The notes under the pieces are model-generated. The model was not told the DNA's origin. It was given only the letters and a program-made list of their open reading frames with translations, and ran no database searches. Below, piece by piece: positions 55,921 through 64,000 of a stretch of 64,000 nt of DNA (the first letter of the stretch is position 1; every line of letters starts with the position of its first letter). A program made the translations under genes and the position numbers. Origin of the DNA: Diploptera punctata (lineage: Eukaryota > Arthropoda > Insecta > Blattodea > Blaberidae); NCBI GenBank assembly GCA_030220185.1, contig JASPKZ010003415.1, positions 512,501-576,500 of the forward strand, written 5' to 3'.

Positions 55921-55924
55921 CATT

Positions 55925-56655
55925 TTATTACATAAATATGCCTACATATTTTGGATGGTAATATTACATAAAAACCCTTGCCTTAGTTATAAATCTTCTA
56001 TTGATTCAAATAATAAAGTGGCCTAAATACATGAACTTCCCCTACTAAAATCATTTTGACGTAAAAGTCACTGTGCGATTTATTAAACCTTAGGACCACA
56101 AAAAAAGTATGGTGTGGGGGAGGGAGAATGAAGTGGCAAAAAAGAGGGAGAGAAGAGATGAGATGTGGGTGGGTTGAAGTGTGAAGATTGCGAGGGCGAA
56201 ATTGGACATCCAAAGAGGGTAATAGTACACTATGAAAGAGAAGCGAGAGTGTGTAACTGATCACATTTATTGGAAATTCATTACTGATCTCAACGAATTA
56301 CAGTCGGTGCCACAGTTTGGATTTTGTGGACGAATAGGGTAAGGACTTGATATCCAATATAGAACTTGGTTCATAGAAGGCACTCACTCACTCAAAGGAC
56401 GAGGGTAATGGGATAAGGCTTTCGGACGTGGAGCAGTATTCGGAAGGAGATGGGAATAAAAAAAAACTGTAATAATCTGAATTCCACTTAACTTTATACC
56501 ACCGCCCCCTGCTCAACCAGTGTCGTAAATCCCAGATGTATTGATTTTAACTATCGACCATTTTGTTTTTTTGCAGTAATACTTTAAATTAAACTGATAG
56601 GTTTTATACTTATAATATTATCAAAAAATATTGACTCTTTAAACTATAAATAAAG
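55925..56655. other. No gene recognised
   Basis: A purine-rich stretch at 56110-56260 creates an 88-codon antisense ORF without motif. Confidence 0.35.
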
Positions 56656-56659
56656 AACT

Positions 56660-57000
56660 AACTAACTAATTCACTGGCACTATCGAACCTAAGGTTCATG
56701 CCCGCGCGGATATAAGCTCTCCATACATCCCTATCCTGAGCTGATATTTTCCAATCATTCCCTGTATAATCTATTTCCCTCAAAGCATAGTTAATGTTAT
56801 TCTCCCACCTCATTCTTAGTCTACCAACTGGGCGTTTCCCTCTGGTTTTCCTACAAGAAGCTTCCATGCAAGTCTTTCATTCTCCATTCTTGCCACATGT
56901 CCTGCCCATCGCAATCTATGAGACTTAACTGTTCTTATTATATCTGGCTTCATATAAAGACCATGTAGTTCATTGTTATGAAGTCATCTCCATTCACCAG
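56660..57000 (-). mobile_element. LINE-B 3' part
   Basis: GTTA-type tail on the left. Minus-strand codons KTRGKRPVGRLRMRWENNIN then YALREIDYTGNDW are open over 69 codons. It reaches back to the RKPDIIRT region. Confidence 0.85.
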
Positions 57001-57044
57001 TTATAATAAATGTTATAATTACAGTAACACAGCAACAACAACCA

Positions 57045-57110
57045 AAAATAACTAACTCACTGGCATTATCGAACATGTAGGTCTGTAGGTCTCGTAGACT
57101 GTGATGGACG
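57045..57110 (-). mobile_element. Tiny inverted LINE-B copy
   Basis: The family terminus on the minus strand (ACTCACTGGCATTATCGAAC on plus) is joined after about 30 bp to the plus-strand internal segment TCTCGTAGACTGTGATGGA. Confidence 0.55.
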
Positions 57111-57114
57111 TTAT

Positions 57115-57375
57115 TTAAGAGCCCCACCTCCACCTCCTGGGTTACCTCGGGCATAATTCCCATATCTCCAGGTCTGTTCTTATGTATTTTATTTATTCTC
57201 CATTTGATACGTACATTCCTTGATTCTTGTTGTTGTTCGCCACAATGGATTACATTACAAAACTTATACAGGCTACAATTATTTACAATTTAATAACTTA
57301 CAACTAACTTATTGCTAACTTATGCCTAAATCCCCTAATTCCCTGGTCTCTGTCTGCGTATCTCTTCTTCATGTT
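57115..57375. other. Short spacer, nothing recognised
   Basis: No feature seen. Confidence 0.3.
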
Positions 57376-57400
57376 TTATATATATATATATATATATATA
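57376..57400. repeat. (TA)n microsatellite
   Basis: Pure TA run just left of the LINE-B target site. Confidence 0.9.
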
Positions 57401-57413
57401 ACATCTAAATATA

Positions 57414-58350
57414 GATGCACTATCTCCTCTACTATTTAATTTTGTACTAGAGCATGCCATTAAATCTTTAGAGAATGAGGAAGGCTTACAACTGAATGGT
57501 ATTAATAAGCTGTTAGTTTATGCTAATGATGTAGTACTATTGGCCGATAGCGAGGAGATACTAAAGGCCAACACGCACACACTATTGAGTAACACTAAGA
57601 AATTAGGACTTGAAGTAAATATCAGTAAAACTAAATATATGGTCACAGGTTGAAATTCAGTATATAATGGAAATGGACACCTAATGACAAATGAGGGAAA
57701 TTTTGAGGAAGTGGCTGAATTCAAATACCTAGGAACAATAATCACAAATAGGAATGAGACGCACAAGGAAATTAAACATAGGCTCAATTCTGGAAATGCG
57801 TGCTATTATGCATTGCAGAGACTTTTGATGTCCCAACTCCTTTCAAAAAACGTTAAGCTGAAAATATATAAAACTATTATTCTACCAGTTATATTATATG
57901 GGTGCGAAACATGGACTCTTACTTTAAGGGAAGAAAGGAGATTACGAGTATTTGAGAATAAAGTTCTTAGGAAAATTTTTTGGACCAAAGAGAGATGAAC
58001 AGACAGGTGAATGGAGAAGACTACATAACAAATGAACTACATGGCCTTTATAGGAAGCCAGATATAATAAGAACAGTTAAGTCTCGTAGGCTGCGATGGG
58101 CAAGACATGTTGCACGTATGGGGAATGAAAGACGTGCATGGAAGCTTCTTATAGGAAAGCCAGAGGGAAAACGCCCAGTTGGTAGACCAAGAATGAGGTG
58201 GGAGAACAACATTAACTATGATTTGAGGGAAGTAGATTACACAGGGAATGATTGGAAGGCATTAGCTCAGGATAGGGATGTATGGAGAGCTTATGTCCGC
58301 GCGGCCATGAACCTACGGGTTCGATAGTGCCAGTGAGTAAGTAAGTAAGT
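57414..58350 (+). pseudogene. LINE-B, longest young copy, exact 11-bp duplication
   Basis: It starts inside RT at LSPLLFNFVLEHAIKSLENE, then motif C as LVYANDVVLLADSEE (first Asp of the ADD reads Asn), EFKYLGTIITNRNETHKEIK, ILYGCETWTLTLREERRLRV and KIFWTKER. A frameshift near 57990 leads to ELHGLYRKPDIIRTVKSRRL and the GRPRMRWENN end, stop at 58325-58327. ATCTAAATATA at 57403-57413 and 58351-58361 is the exact target duplication. Tail of GTAA units. Reference copy for the family in this window. Confidence 0.93.
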
Positions 58351-58469
58351 ATCTAAATATACAAGCGTTACTGCTATAAAGTAAGTATTCTCTTTAATAA
58401 TTTGCTTAACTATTATGTTGGCTACAAGATGTCAGTCGGAACGATTTTCCGCTACCTCTTGTGTGAATT

Positions 58470-58607
58470 GAGAATACTACATATATAAGAAAAATCTATG
58501 TTTGTGTTGGAATACTTGGGTAGCTCAGGTCGTTAGAGCGCTAAACGTACAGAGTTTAGTTACTCGGGTTCAAATCCCGACTCAAGCATTCATTTTTCTT
58601 TTCATAT

Positions 58608-58608
<1 letters not shown>
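58470..58608 (+). mobile_element. SINE5 tRNA-like element with leader
   Basis: Leader GAGAATACTACATATATAAG with ATGTTTGTG, body TTGGGTAGCTCAGGTCGTTA, anticodon-type arm CTAAAC-GTACAGA-GTTTAG, T arm TCGGGTTCAAATCCCGA, acceptor-type closure ACTCAAG, then trailer ATTCATTTTTCTTTTCATAT and (TA)n(CA)n. The tRNA fold is nearly complete, but the anticodon stem is overlong. Confidence 0.8.

Positions 58609-58665
<57 letters not shown>
58609..58665. repeat. (AC)n(TA)n microsatellite
   Basis: Tail tract of SINE5. Confidence 0.95.
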
Positions 58666-58666
<1 letters not shown>

Positions 58667-58925
58667 GGACGGGATATCTAGCACGACTGGGAAATGAAAG
58701 ACGGCCATGGAAACTTTCTTGTAGGAAAACCAGAGGGTATACGTCTACTAATTAAGCCAAGAATAAGATGAGAGTATAACATTATGGAAGATTAGAGGGA
58801 GCAAAAATTATACAGGGATTGAATGGAAAACATTACATAAGGAAAGGCATGTCTGAAGAGTAATACGTTCGCGCGGCCATGATTCCGTAGTTTCGATAGC
58901 GACAGTAATTTAGCGAGTTAGTTAA
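58666..58925 (+). mobile_element. LINE-B 3' end, decayed
   Basis: MGNE-, KPEG- and GRPR-equivalent segments are present with stops. Ends CGACAGTAATTTAGCGAGTT. Confidence 0.7.
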
Positions 58926-58929
58926 ATTG

Positions 58930-59100
58930 TTATATATTATATCTATTCTATAAGTTGTTTAAAGCAAATATATTAATTCATATTTTCTGGTTTATTTCGT
59001 CCCATAAACTTTGCATATGAAAATTTTTACAGACATTTAAGACTGCTCTTTTACAACGCCGTATGGTTAATATCCTATCTTGTTTATACATAGCCCTAAC
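58930..59100. other. Short spacer
   Basis: No feature seen. Confidence 0.3.
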
Positions 59101-59104
59101 TAAC

Positions 59105-59650
59105 TTACTAACTGACATAAGTCACAGGCACAATTCGAACCGGTAGTTTGATGGCCACTCTCGCGTGAGATTTCCATACATCCCCATCCTAAGTTAATGT
59201 TTTCCAATCATCCCCTGTATAATCTGCTTCCCTCAAATCATGTTTAATGTAATTCTCCCACTTCATTCTTGGCGCACCTAACGGGCGCTTTCCCACTGGT
59301 TTTTCTACAGGAGTTTTCCATGCCTCTCTTTATTCACATTCATGCAAATTTATCCTGTCCATCGCAGTCCACGAAACTTTACTGTTCTTATTATATTTGG
59401 GTTCCCATGAAAATTATGTAACTCACTTTTATATAGCCTTCTCCGTTGGACTGTCTGTTCATCTCTCTTTTTCCTAAGAACTTTATTCTCAAATACTTGT
59501 AATATTTTTTCCTCTCTTAAAGTAAGGGTCCATATTTCACACCCATATAATATAACTGGTAGAACAACAGTTTTATATATTTTTTTAGAGAAGTTGGGAT
59601 GAAAAGAGCCCTTGCAATGCTTAATAGCATGCATTTTCAAAATTGAGCCT
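59105..59650 (-). pseudogene. LINE-B 3' part
   Basis: The minus strand encodes KIYKTVVLPVILYGCEIWTL, TLREEKILQVFENKVLRK, then RLYKSELHNFHGNPNIIRT and a broken terminal part with the tail at 59105. The FWTKE-type link before KRDEQT is deleted. Confidence 0.85.
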
Positions 59651-59654
59651 TAAT

Positions 59655-59925
59655 TCCTTTGTAAAATACTAATTATAAAAACTAGCTTCATTGTGACCTA
59701 GTGGTAAGTTAACAAAATCAGTGCGACCCCGATAATAAATTCAGAATATCCGTACTTTTTACAGCCAACGTCACAATTAAACGAGAATGCGTTATCAAAT
59801 GAGCTGAGCTCTGACCATCTCAAGACATCTAAGCAGTTTTCAGCATTTTAGAAACTGTTTTCTATTTAATTAAAAGAATATATAATCCGAACAGGCCCAC
59901 TCTCAAATAATTAGTATAAATGGAG
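59655..59925. other. No gene recognised
   Basis: No feature seen. Confidence 0.3.
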
Positions 59926-59929
59926 CTTC

Positions 59930-60002
59930 TGTCTGTCTGTCTGTCTGTCGTTCTGTCTATCTATCTCTCTCTCTCTCTCACTATATATATATATATATAT
60001 AT
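59930..60002. repeat. (TCTG)n, (CT)n and (TA)n microsatellites
   Basis: Three short simple repeats in series, ending at a SINE5 trailer. Confidence 0.95.
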
Positions 60003-60100
60003 GTATGATATGAAAAGAAAAATGAATGCTTGAGTCGGGATTTGAACCCAAGTCTCTAAACTGTACGTTTAGCGCTCTAACGACTTGAGCTACCCAAGTA
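60003..60100 (-). mobile_element. SINE5 tRNA-like element, minus copy
   Basis: The trailer is on the left (ATATGAAAAGAAAAATGAAT), the tRNA-like body on the right. The leader (60101-60180) contains the 38-bp module GAATACTACATRTATAAG..ATGTTTGA twice in tandem. Confidence 0.82.
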
Positions 60101-60353
60101 TTCCAAATCAAACATACATTTTTCTTATACATGTAGTATTCCAATTCAAACATACATTTTTCTTATATATGTAGTATTCTCATATATAAGAAAAAATGTA
60201 TGTTTGAATTGAAATACTTGGGTAGCTCAGGTCGTTAGGGCGCTAAACGTACAGATTTTAGAGACTCGGGTTCAAATCCCGACTCAAGCATTCATTTTTC
60301 TTTTCATATCATATTTGTCTTAATTGCCAAATGTCAAAAATATAGTTATAAAA
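60061..60353. repeat. 293-bp unit, copy 1 (contains a head-to-head SINE5 pair)
   Basis: The unit holds most of a minus SINE5 body, a doubled leader, the palindrome centre near 60178, a plus leader, a plus SINE5 body and trailer, and 45 bp ending TATAGTTATA. Confidence 0.9.
60215..60315 (+). mobile_element. SINE5 tRNA-like element, plus copy
   Basis: Body TTGGGTAGCTCAGGTCGTTA, with GGGCG instead of GAGCG in the D-arm, GTACAGA loop, B box GGTTCAAATCCC, trailer ATTCATTTTTCTTTTCATAT. No TA tail: TTGTCTTAATTGCC follows. Confidence 0.82.
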
Positions 60354-60646
60354 CTGTACGTTTAGCGCTCTAACGACTTGAGCTACCCAAGTATTCCAAA
60401 TCAAACATACATTTTTCTTATACATGTAGTATTCCAATTCAAACATACATTTTTCTTATATATGTAGTATTCTCATATATAAGAAAAAATGTATGTTTGA
60501 ATTGAAATACTTGGGTAGCTCAGGTCGTTAGGGCGCTAAACGTACAGATTTTAGAGACTCGGGTTCAAATCCCGACTCAAGCATTCATTTTTCTTTTCAT
60601 ATCATATTTGTCTTAATTGCCAAATGTCAAAAATATAGTTATAACA
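60354..60646. repeat. 293-bp unit, copy 2, identical to copy 1
   Basis: Base-for-base comparison by eye found no difference over 60354-60643 against 60061-60350. The tandem duplication must be very recent or be an assembly artefact. Confidence 0.9.
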
Positions 60647-60668
60647 TATATATATATATATATATTAT
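60645..60668. repeat. (TA)n microsatellite
   Basis: Closes the duplicated block. Confidence 0.9.
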
Positions 60669-60699
60669 AATTACATTTTGACATTTAGTAATGAAGACC

Positions 60700-60795
60700 A
60701 AATATTAGATGAAAATAAAAATTAACGCCTGAACCAGATTTGAACCCGAGACTTCTAAGTCAAGTTACAGGTCTCGAGTTCAAATCCCTAAAGAT
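60700..60795 (-). repeat. Third tRNA-like body with the same kind of trailer
   Basis: The plus strand GATGAAAATAAAAATTAACG is a relative of the SINE4/SINE5 trailer, followed by TTTGAACCCGAG (B box on minus) and, further right, a second B box on the plus strand (AGTTCAAATCCC). Small and rearranged. Confidence 0.45.
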
Positions 60796-60799
60796 TATA

Positions 60800-61035
60800 G
60801 TTTTTTAAGCCGCATCCTCTTCAGTTTCTTTGTATCATGTATGAAATATGATGGATTGAATTGTTTATCACTCCATAAACAATTTAAGAACACTGTGATT
60901 CCTTTTATAATGATATTACATAACTGTTCTTTTAGGTCAAATTTGTACTTTGGTTCTATTTGTTGGTATTAGATGGTACACTATATAATTCTTAAAAATA
61001 TGACAAAATCTATAGAATACTGTATCGCAGGAAAT
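60800..61035. other. AT-rich, nothing recognised
   Basis: No feature seen. Confidence 0.3.
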
Positions 61036-61039
61036 GCCT

Positions 61040-61190
61040 AGAAGGCTATTTGGCCTATCAAACGGCTGCTAGCCTCACATTCACAAGTGTTAATAACAGA
61101 TGGACGATCATCCAACCAGTATAGGAATGACATGTGGTCAATATGCCGGGTCCCCCAGCCGTAATAGCTGGTTTTCTTAACCTGTAACAG
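61040..61190 (-). mobile_element. SINE6 body fragment
   Basis: GACATGTGGTCAATATGCCG with CCCCCAGCCGTAATAGCTGG matches the middle of the element at 10.2-10.5 kb. The head is missing. Confidence 0.75.
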
Positions 61191-61194
61191 ATAT

Positions 61195-61625
61195 TATATC
61201 ATAAATGATAACCGGATAAAATTTACACCTCAATCTATGTTACAAAATGAAACTCTTCTGCTACTTGATAACTTACGTAAGAAAATAAAATCATAACTTT
61301 GGAAATCAATTTTTGCTTTACTTTCACCTCCAAATTTGGAGCTTAAGAACAGCTTTAGCATTCAAAGTCAATATTATTTTGCGCTCAAAAAATCCATTTC
61401 CAAAATAAAATGTTGGCATAATTCAACTTCAAGGCTAAAGGTATTGTACCGCTGCTATTTCTAAATTTGATTTATTTCACAATATTTCACCGTATTCACA
61501 CAAATAATTTTCTTTTATAAGAGTCTCTTCTTCACCCATTATTTCATAACCACTTCTTCACATTCGCTGACGGTCTCACTTAATACATTTACTTTTTCTT
61601 TGTTCTTCCTCCTTCTTCTATACTT
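61195..61625. other. No gene recognised
   Basis: This would be the transcribed side of the promoter-like block at 61628-61760 on the minus strand. No ORF. Confidence 0.35.
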
Positions 61626-61627
61626 TC

Positions 61628-61760
61628 ACTGAATTACCGCCAGAGCACGATCCTCGTACCTCCATTTATAATCGAAGGTAGGATATAATTATTTCTAAAG
61701 GAAAGCTCGATATTCAGATTATTCTAGAATCGAAGTATATGGAAAATGATTTCTCCAGAA
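61628..61760 (-). promoter_or_regulatory. Second heat-shock-type promoter-like block, weaker
   Basis: TTCTAGAATCGAA at 61722-61734 gives TTC, GAA, GAA in 5-bp phase, with another GAA in phase at 61742. TTTCTCCAGAAA follows at about 61750. On the minus strand a perfect TATAAAT lies at 61664-61670 and a TCAGT at 61628-61632, which is 38-40 bp away, rather far for a TATA/initiator pair. No gene follows on the minus strand. Confidence 0.35.
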
Positions 61761-61769
61761 AGCACGTCT

Positions 61770-62505
61770 GGGTAGGTGGTTTGCTAGCTGTACATGACCG
61801 ATTCTAATTCGCATTACCTTATAAGCAGAACTCCTGCTTCCCGCGTTATTCAAATGCGGTAATTGAGCAACGGTTTAACAATACCGGTACATCACTTTTT
61901 TATTTCATTTCCTAGACCTCCTTAATTACAATGTCGAACAGAAGCATTTAAATACAAATATTATTATGCTCAGAGATTGTCTGCATACGTACACATCACT
62001 TTCTACTCCTCACTTCAAATCTTGTAATATAACACAGTATTAACTCATATTTCAAAATAATTTGGGTGATAAAAGAAGACAGACAACGTGTCAGAAATAA
62101 GGATAGATATATTGTGTAGAAAGAGGGATGCAAGTTTGAGAATGTAAAGCTTTGATTCAGCATTTCTTGCTCCACTGAAGCTGAAAAGAATAACTACCTC
62201 TATCATCATAGAGTCATCGGCGCCTTCACAACCCCTGAATACATTGAGTCAGTATCTGCAGAACACACTCTTCAATTCATCATCCACTACAATGATTTAA
62301 TTTAGTTACACATTCGGACACGTATTCAATATAACAATTACAACAGGGAGTTAGAGTCTCTTGTTACAATGTAATGACATAATGCATCTCCCACGTCTTA
62401 ATTAATGCATTTCGCAATTCATTTGTTATTTTTTCTTTAACTTTGACCTACAATAAGGCTAATTCCATGGTAACTGATTACAATTTCCAACAAAGTTAAA
62501 TCCTA
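61770..62505. other. AT-rich, nothing recognised
   Basis: No feature seen. Confidence 0.3.
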
Positions 62506-62507
62506 AC

Positions 62508-62755
62508 TAACTAACTCATTGGCACTATCGAACCCGTAGGTTTATGTTCGCGCGGACATTAGCTCTCCATACATCCCTATCCTGAGCTAATGTTTTCCAA
62601 TCATTCCCTGTATATTCTACTTCCCTAAATCAGAGTTAATGTTATTCTTATTCTTGGGCTGCCACCTGGGTGTTTTCTCTCTGGTTTTCCTAAAAGAAGC
62701 TCTCATGTACAGCTTTCATTCCCCATTCGTGCCACATGTCCTGCCCATCACAGTC
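62508..62755 (-). mobile_element. LINE-B 3' end
   Basis: GTTA-type tail on the left (CTAACTAACTCATTGGCAC); minus-strand terminal part back to the SRRL region. A deletion removes the PRMRWE part. Confidence 0.8.
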
Positions 62756-62970
62756 TTGTCATTGGTTCTCTGAATTAGTCCCCGCCCGGAGAACCGAATG
62801 ATCTCCGGATAATTTTACCCCAGTGGAACCCATGCCCGCATTTCTTGACGGTTGTATTTTTACGGTGAAAGTCTACCAGTCCGGCATAGTTCACCCAATC
62901 GGCAGCAATGCTACCGCCGGCGTAGCTCTCGGGATCATTTAAGCACGCAAGCCACTACACCACGACAAGT
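62756..62970 (-). mobile_element. SINE8 (tRNA-like head)
   Basis: The minus strand starts CTTGTCGTGGTGTAGTGGCT, an A-box-like head, then a roughly 200-bp body with ACTATGCCGGACTGGTAGAC. The B box is poorly preserved. It abuts the LINE-B fragment directly. Confidence 0.5.
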
Positions 62971-62974
62971 TAAA

Positions 62975-63370
62975 GATACCATGGAGGGAAAGTTAAATCC
63001 TATATTAAATGTTCTTTTTATCTACTTTTGTTGCTAAAATAGGACAAAGGCTGACACTTTTCTACTGAATGGTTTCTCTTAATTATTATAAAAAATGAAA
63101 AACGCGCGTGTGCTTTGTATTGTAACCCACTGCATTTTGAGCGCTTCATGTTCCGACTGGGAGGATACAAACCAACGAATAAACTAGACTTTAACCAACT
63201 CAAATAAAATAAAAAATAATATGTTTATTTAAAGATTAATGTGCTATTACTTTTTCCAGGAAATAGCTAACAAAGTGATTAAATATTGTTTATAACTAGT
63301 TCGTTATTGCAAATTTTGCAATTACATTAATTTAAATAAATAAATTATATTGAATTAATTTAACAATTAA
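62975..63370. other. AT-rich, nothing recognised
   Basis: No feature seen. Confidence 0.3.
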
Positions 63371-63373
63371 AAT

Positions 63374-63452
63374 TTTCAACTCTGCCGGATATCGAACCCG
63401 GCTTGGTAGTCAGGAAGTAGGCATGCTACCACCCGACAAACACGGTGGATTT
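63374..63452 (-). repeat. tRNA-like sequence
   Basis: The minus strand gives ATCCACCGTGTTTGTCGGGT, A box TGGTAGCATGCC, B box GGTTCGATATCC and a closing GGCAGAG. It looks like a SINE head or tRNA pseudogene; arms are not all paired. Confidence 0.5.
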
Positions 63453-63454
63453 AA

Positions 63455-63920
63455 TTGAAAATAAATCGGATCATTAGGCATGGTAGTTTACCTGAATGTC
63501 TATTTAAAATAAACCGCTCTACCGGCCGTCATATTTGTTTTCTCATAACTAAACTGAATACATAGGAATTAAAAGAAAGATGTATTCTGCAAGCCTGCAA
63601 ACCGGACCATAAATTCGACTTCCTGAGGAATTCGATTGGTTTAAGTGGTTTCTGTACGACAAACTTAAAAATATAAATGTAACGCAACGCCTAATTTCTA
63701 TCCTGACTTCACCAAATTTCGAACCCAAATCCGCCACTGGTTCCTTCTGAATCGGATAAAAAAAACCGTCACGCAAGAACTGTTTAAATGAAGGCAATTC
63801 CTAAGCAAGTTAAATTTATGTTCCCATTTTACTGGTTTATGGAATATATATTTCATTAGTAAAATTCGAGAAATTCGTTTTCTGATGCATTCTTTTTTTA
63901 AAAGTTAATAATCATAGCTT
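63455..63920. other. No gene recognised
   Basis: The 82-codon minus ORF at 63549-63797 has no motif. Confidence 0.3.
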
Positions 63921-63924
63921 TATT

Positions 63925-63985
<61 letters not shown>
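63925..63985. repeat. (AAT)n microsatellite
   Basis: Pure AAT run near the window end. Confidence 0.95.
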
Positions 63986-64000
63986 TAGCTATATTTTACC

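Noticed and set aside
58520..58594. Functional tRNA genes
   Set aside because: The SINE5 bodies fold well but have an overlong anticodon stem with loop GTACAGA (anticodon ACA), occur as repeats with TA tails, and lie in palindromes. SINE heads elsewhere are more diverged.

Overview
The window looks like AT-rich, gene-poor nuclear DNA of an insect. The repeat content (LINE ends of the GxPRMRWE type, tRNA-headed SINEs, (TTA)n tracts and TTAGG-type telomere-like repeats) fits a cockroach or another blattodean, possibly Periplaneta; this is inferred from repeat style, not from a search. No intact host protein gene is visible. Almost every longer open frame is a decayed transposon ORF or an antisense shadow of one. 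Family labels used here are local. LINE-A: (GAA)n tail. LINE-B: protein end with GRPRMRWENN and RVR, DNA end CAGTGAG plus GTAA or GTTA tetranucleotides. LINE-C: 3' UTR with (ATT)n tail. LINE-D, E and F: other non-LTR ends. SINE1 to SINE8: tRNA-like heads. HT: hairpin-ended repeat. H: long-TIR MITE.

Layout. 1-5.7 kb: a LINE-A reverse transcriptase copy, then stacked LINE-B fragments with a LINE-C inside, an HT repeat and another LINE end. 6-14.7 kb: SINE2, SINE6, LINE-B, D, E and F pieces. 14.7-16.3 kb: a broken piggyBac transposase. 17.5-20.8 kb: a SINE1 with a 16-bp duplication, a LINE tail, and an R1-like LINE with RT, RNase H and zinc knuckle. 21-23.5 kb: LINE tails and a hAT-type nonautonomous element holding two head-to-head SINE2 copies. 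24-29 kb: LINE-B with an exact 20-bp duplication, SINE4, HT copy 2, and a heat-shock-type promoter-like block. 29.4-31.6 kb is AT-rich with nothing recognised. 31.6-41 kb: SINE1, LINE tails, a SINE3 plus LINE-C block present twice, a possible split gene, an inverted SINE7 pair and MITE H. 41-51 kb: LINE-A, foldback elements, SINE4, a LINE-B nested in a LINE-F, HT copy 3 and MITE H copy 2. 52.7-55.5 kb: degenerate TTAGG-like repeats fused to an inverted Penelope-like element. 55.5-64 kb: LINE-B copies, a tRNA-like palindrome present as two identical 293-bp units, a second weaker heat-shock-type block, and tRNA-like fragments.

The elements interact mainly as nested insertions. Target-site duplications readable by eye date several insertions relative to each other. 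The most interesting structures are the telomere-repeat/Penelope junction, the tRNA-like cassettes that share 5' and 3' modules but differ in body, the HSF-site array next to TATA and initiator motifs, and hammerhead-like hairpins in Penelope-type ends. All boundaries were read by eye and most are good to about 10-30 bases.
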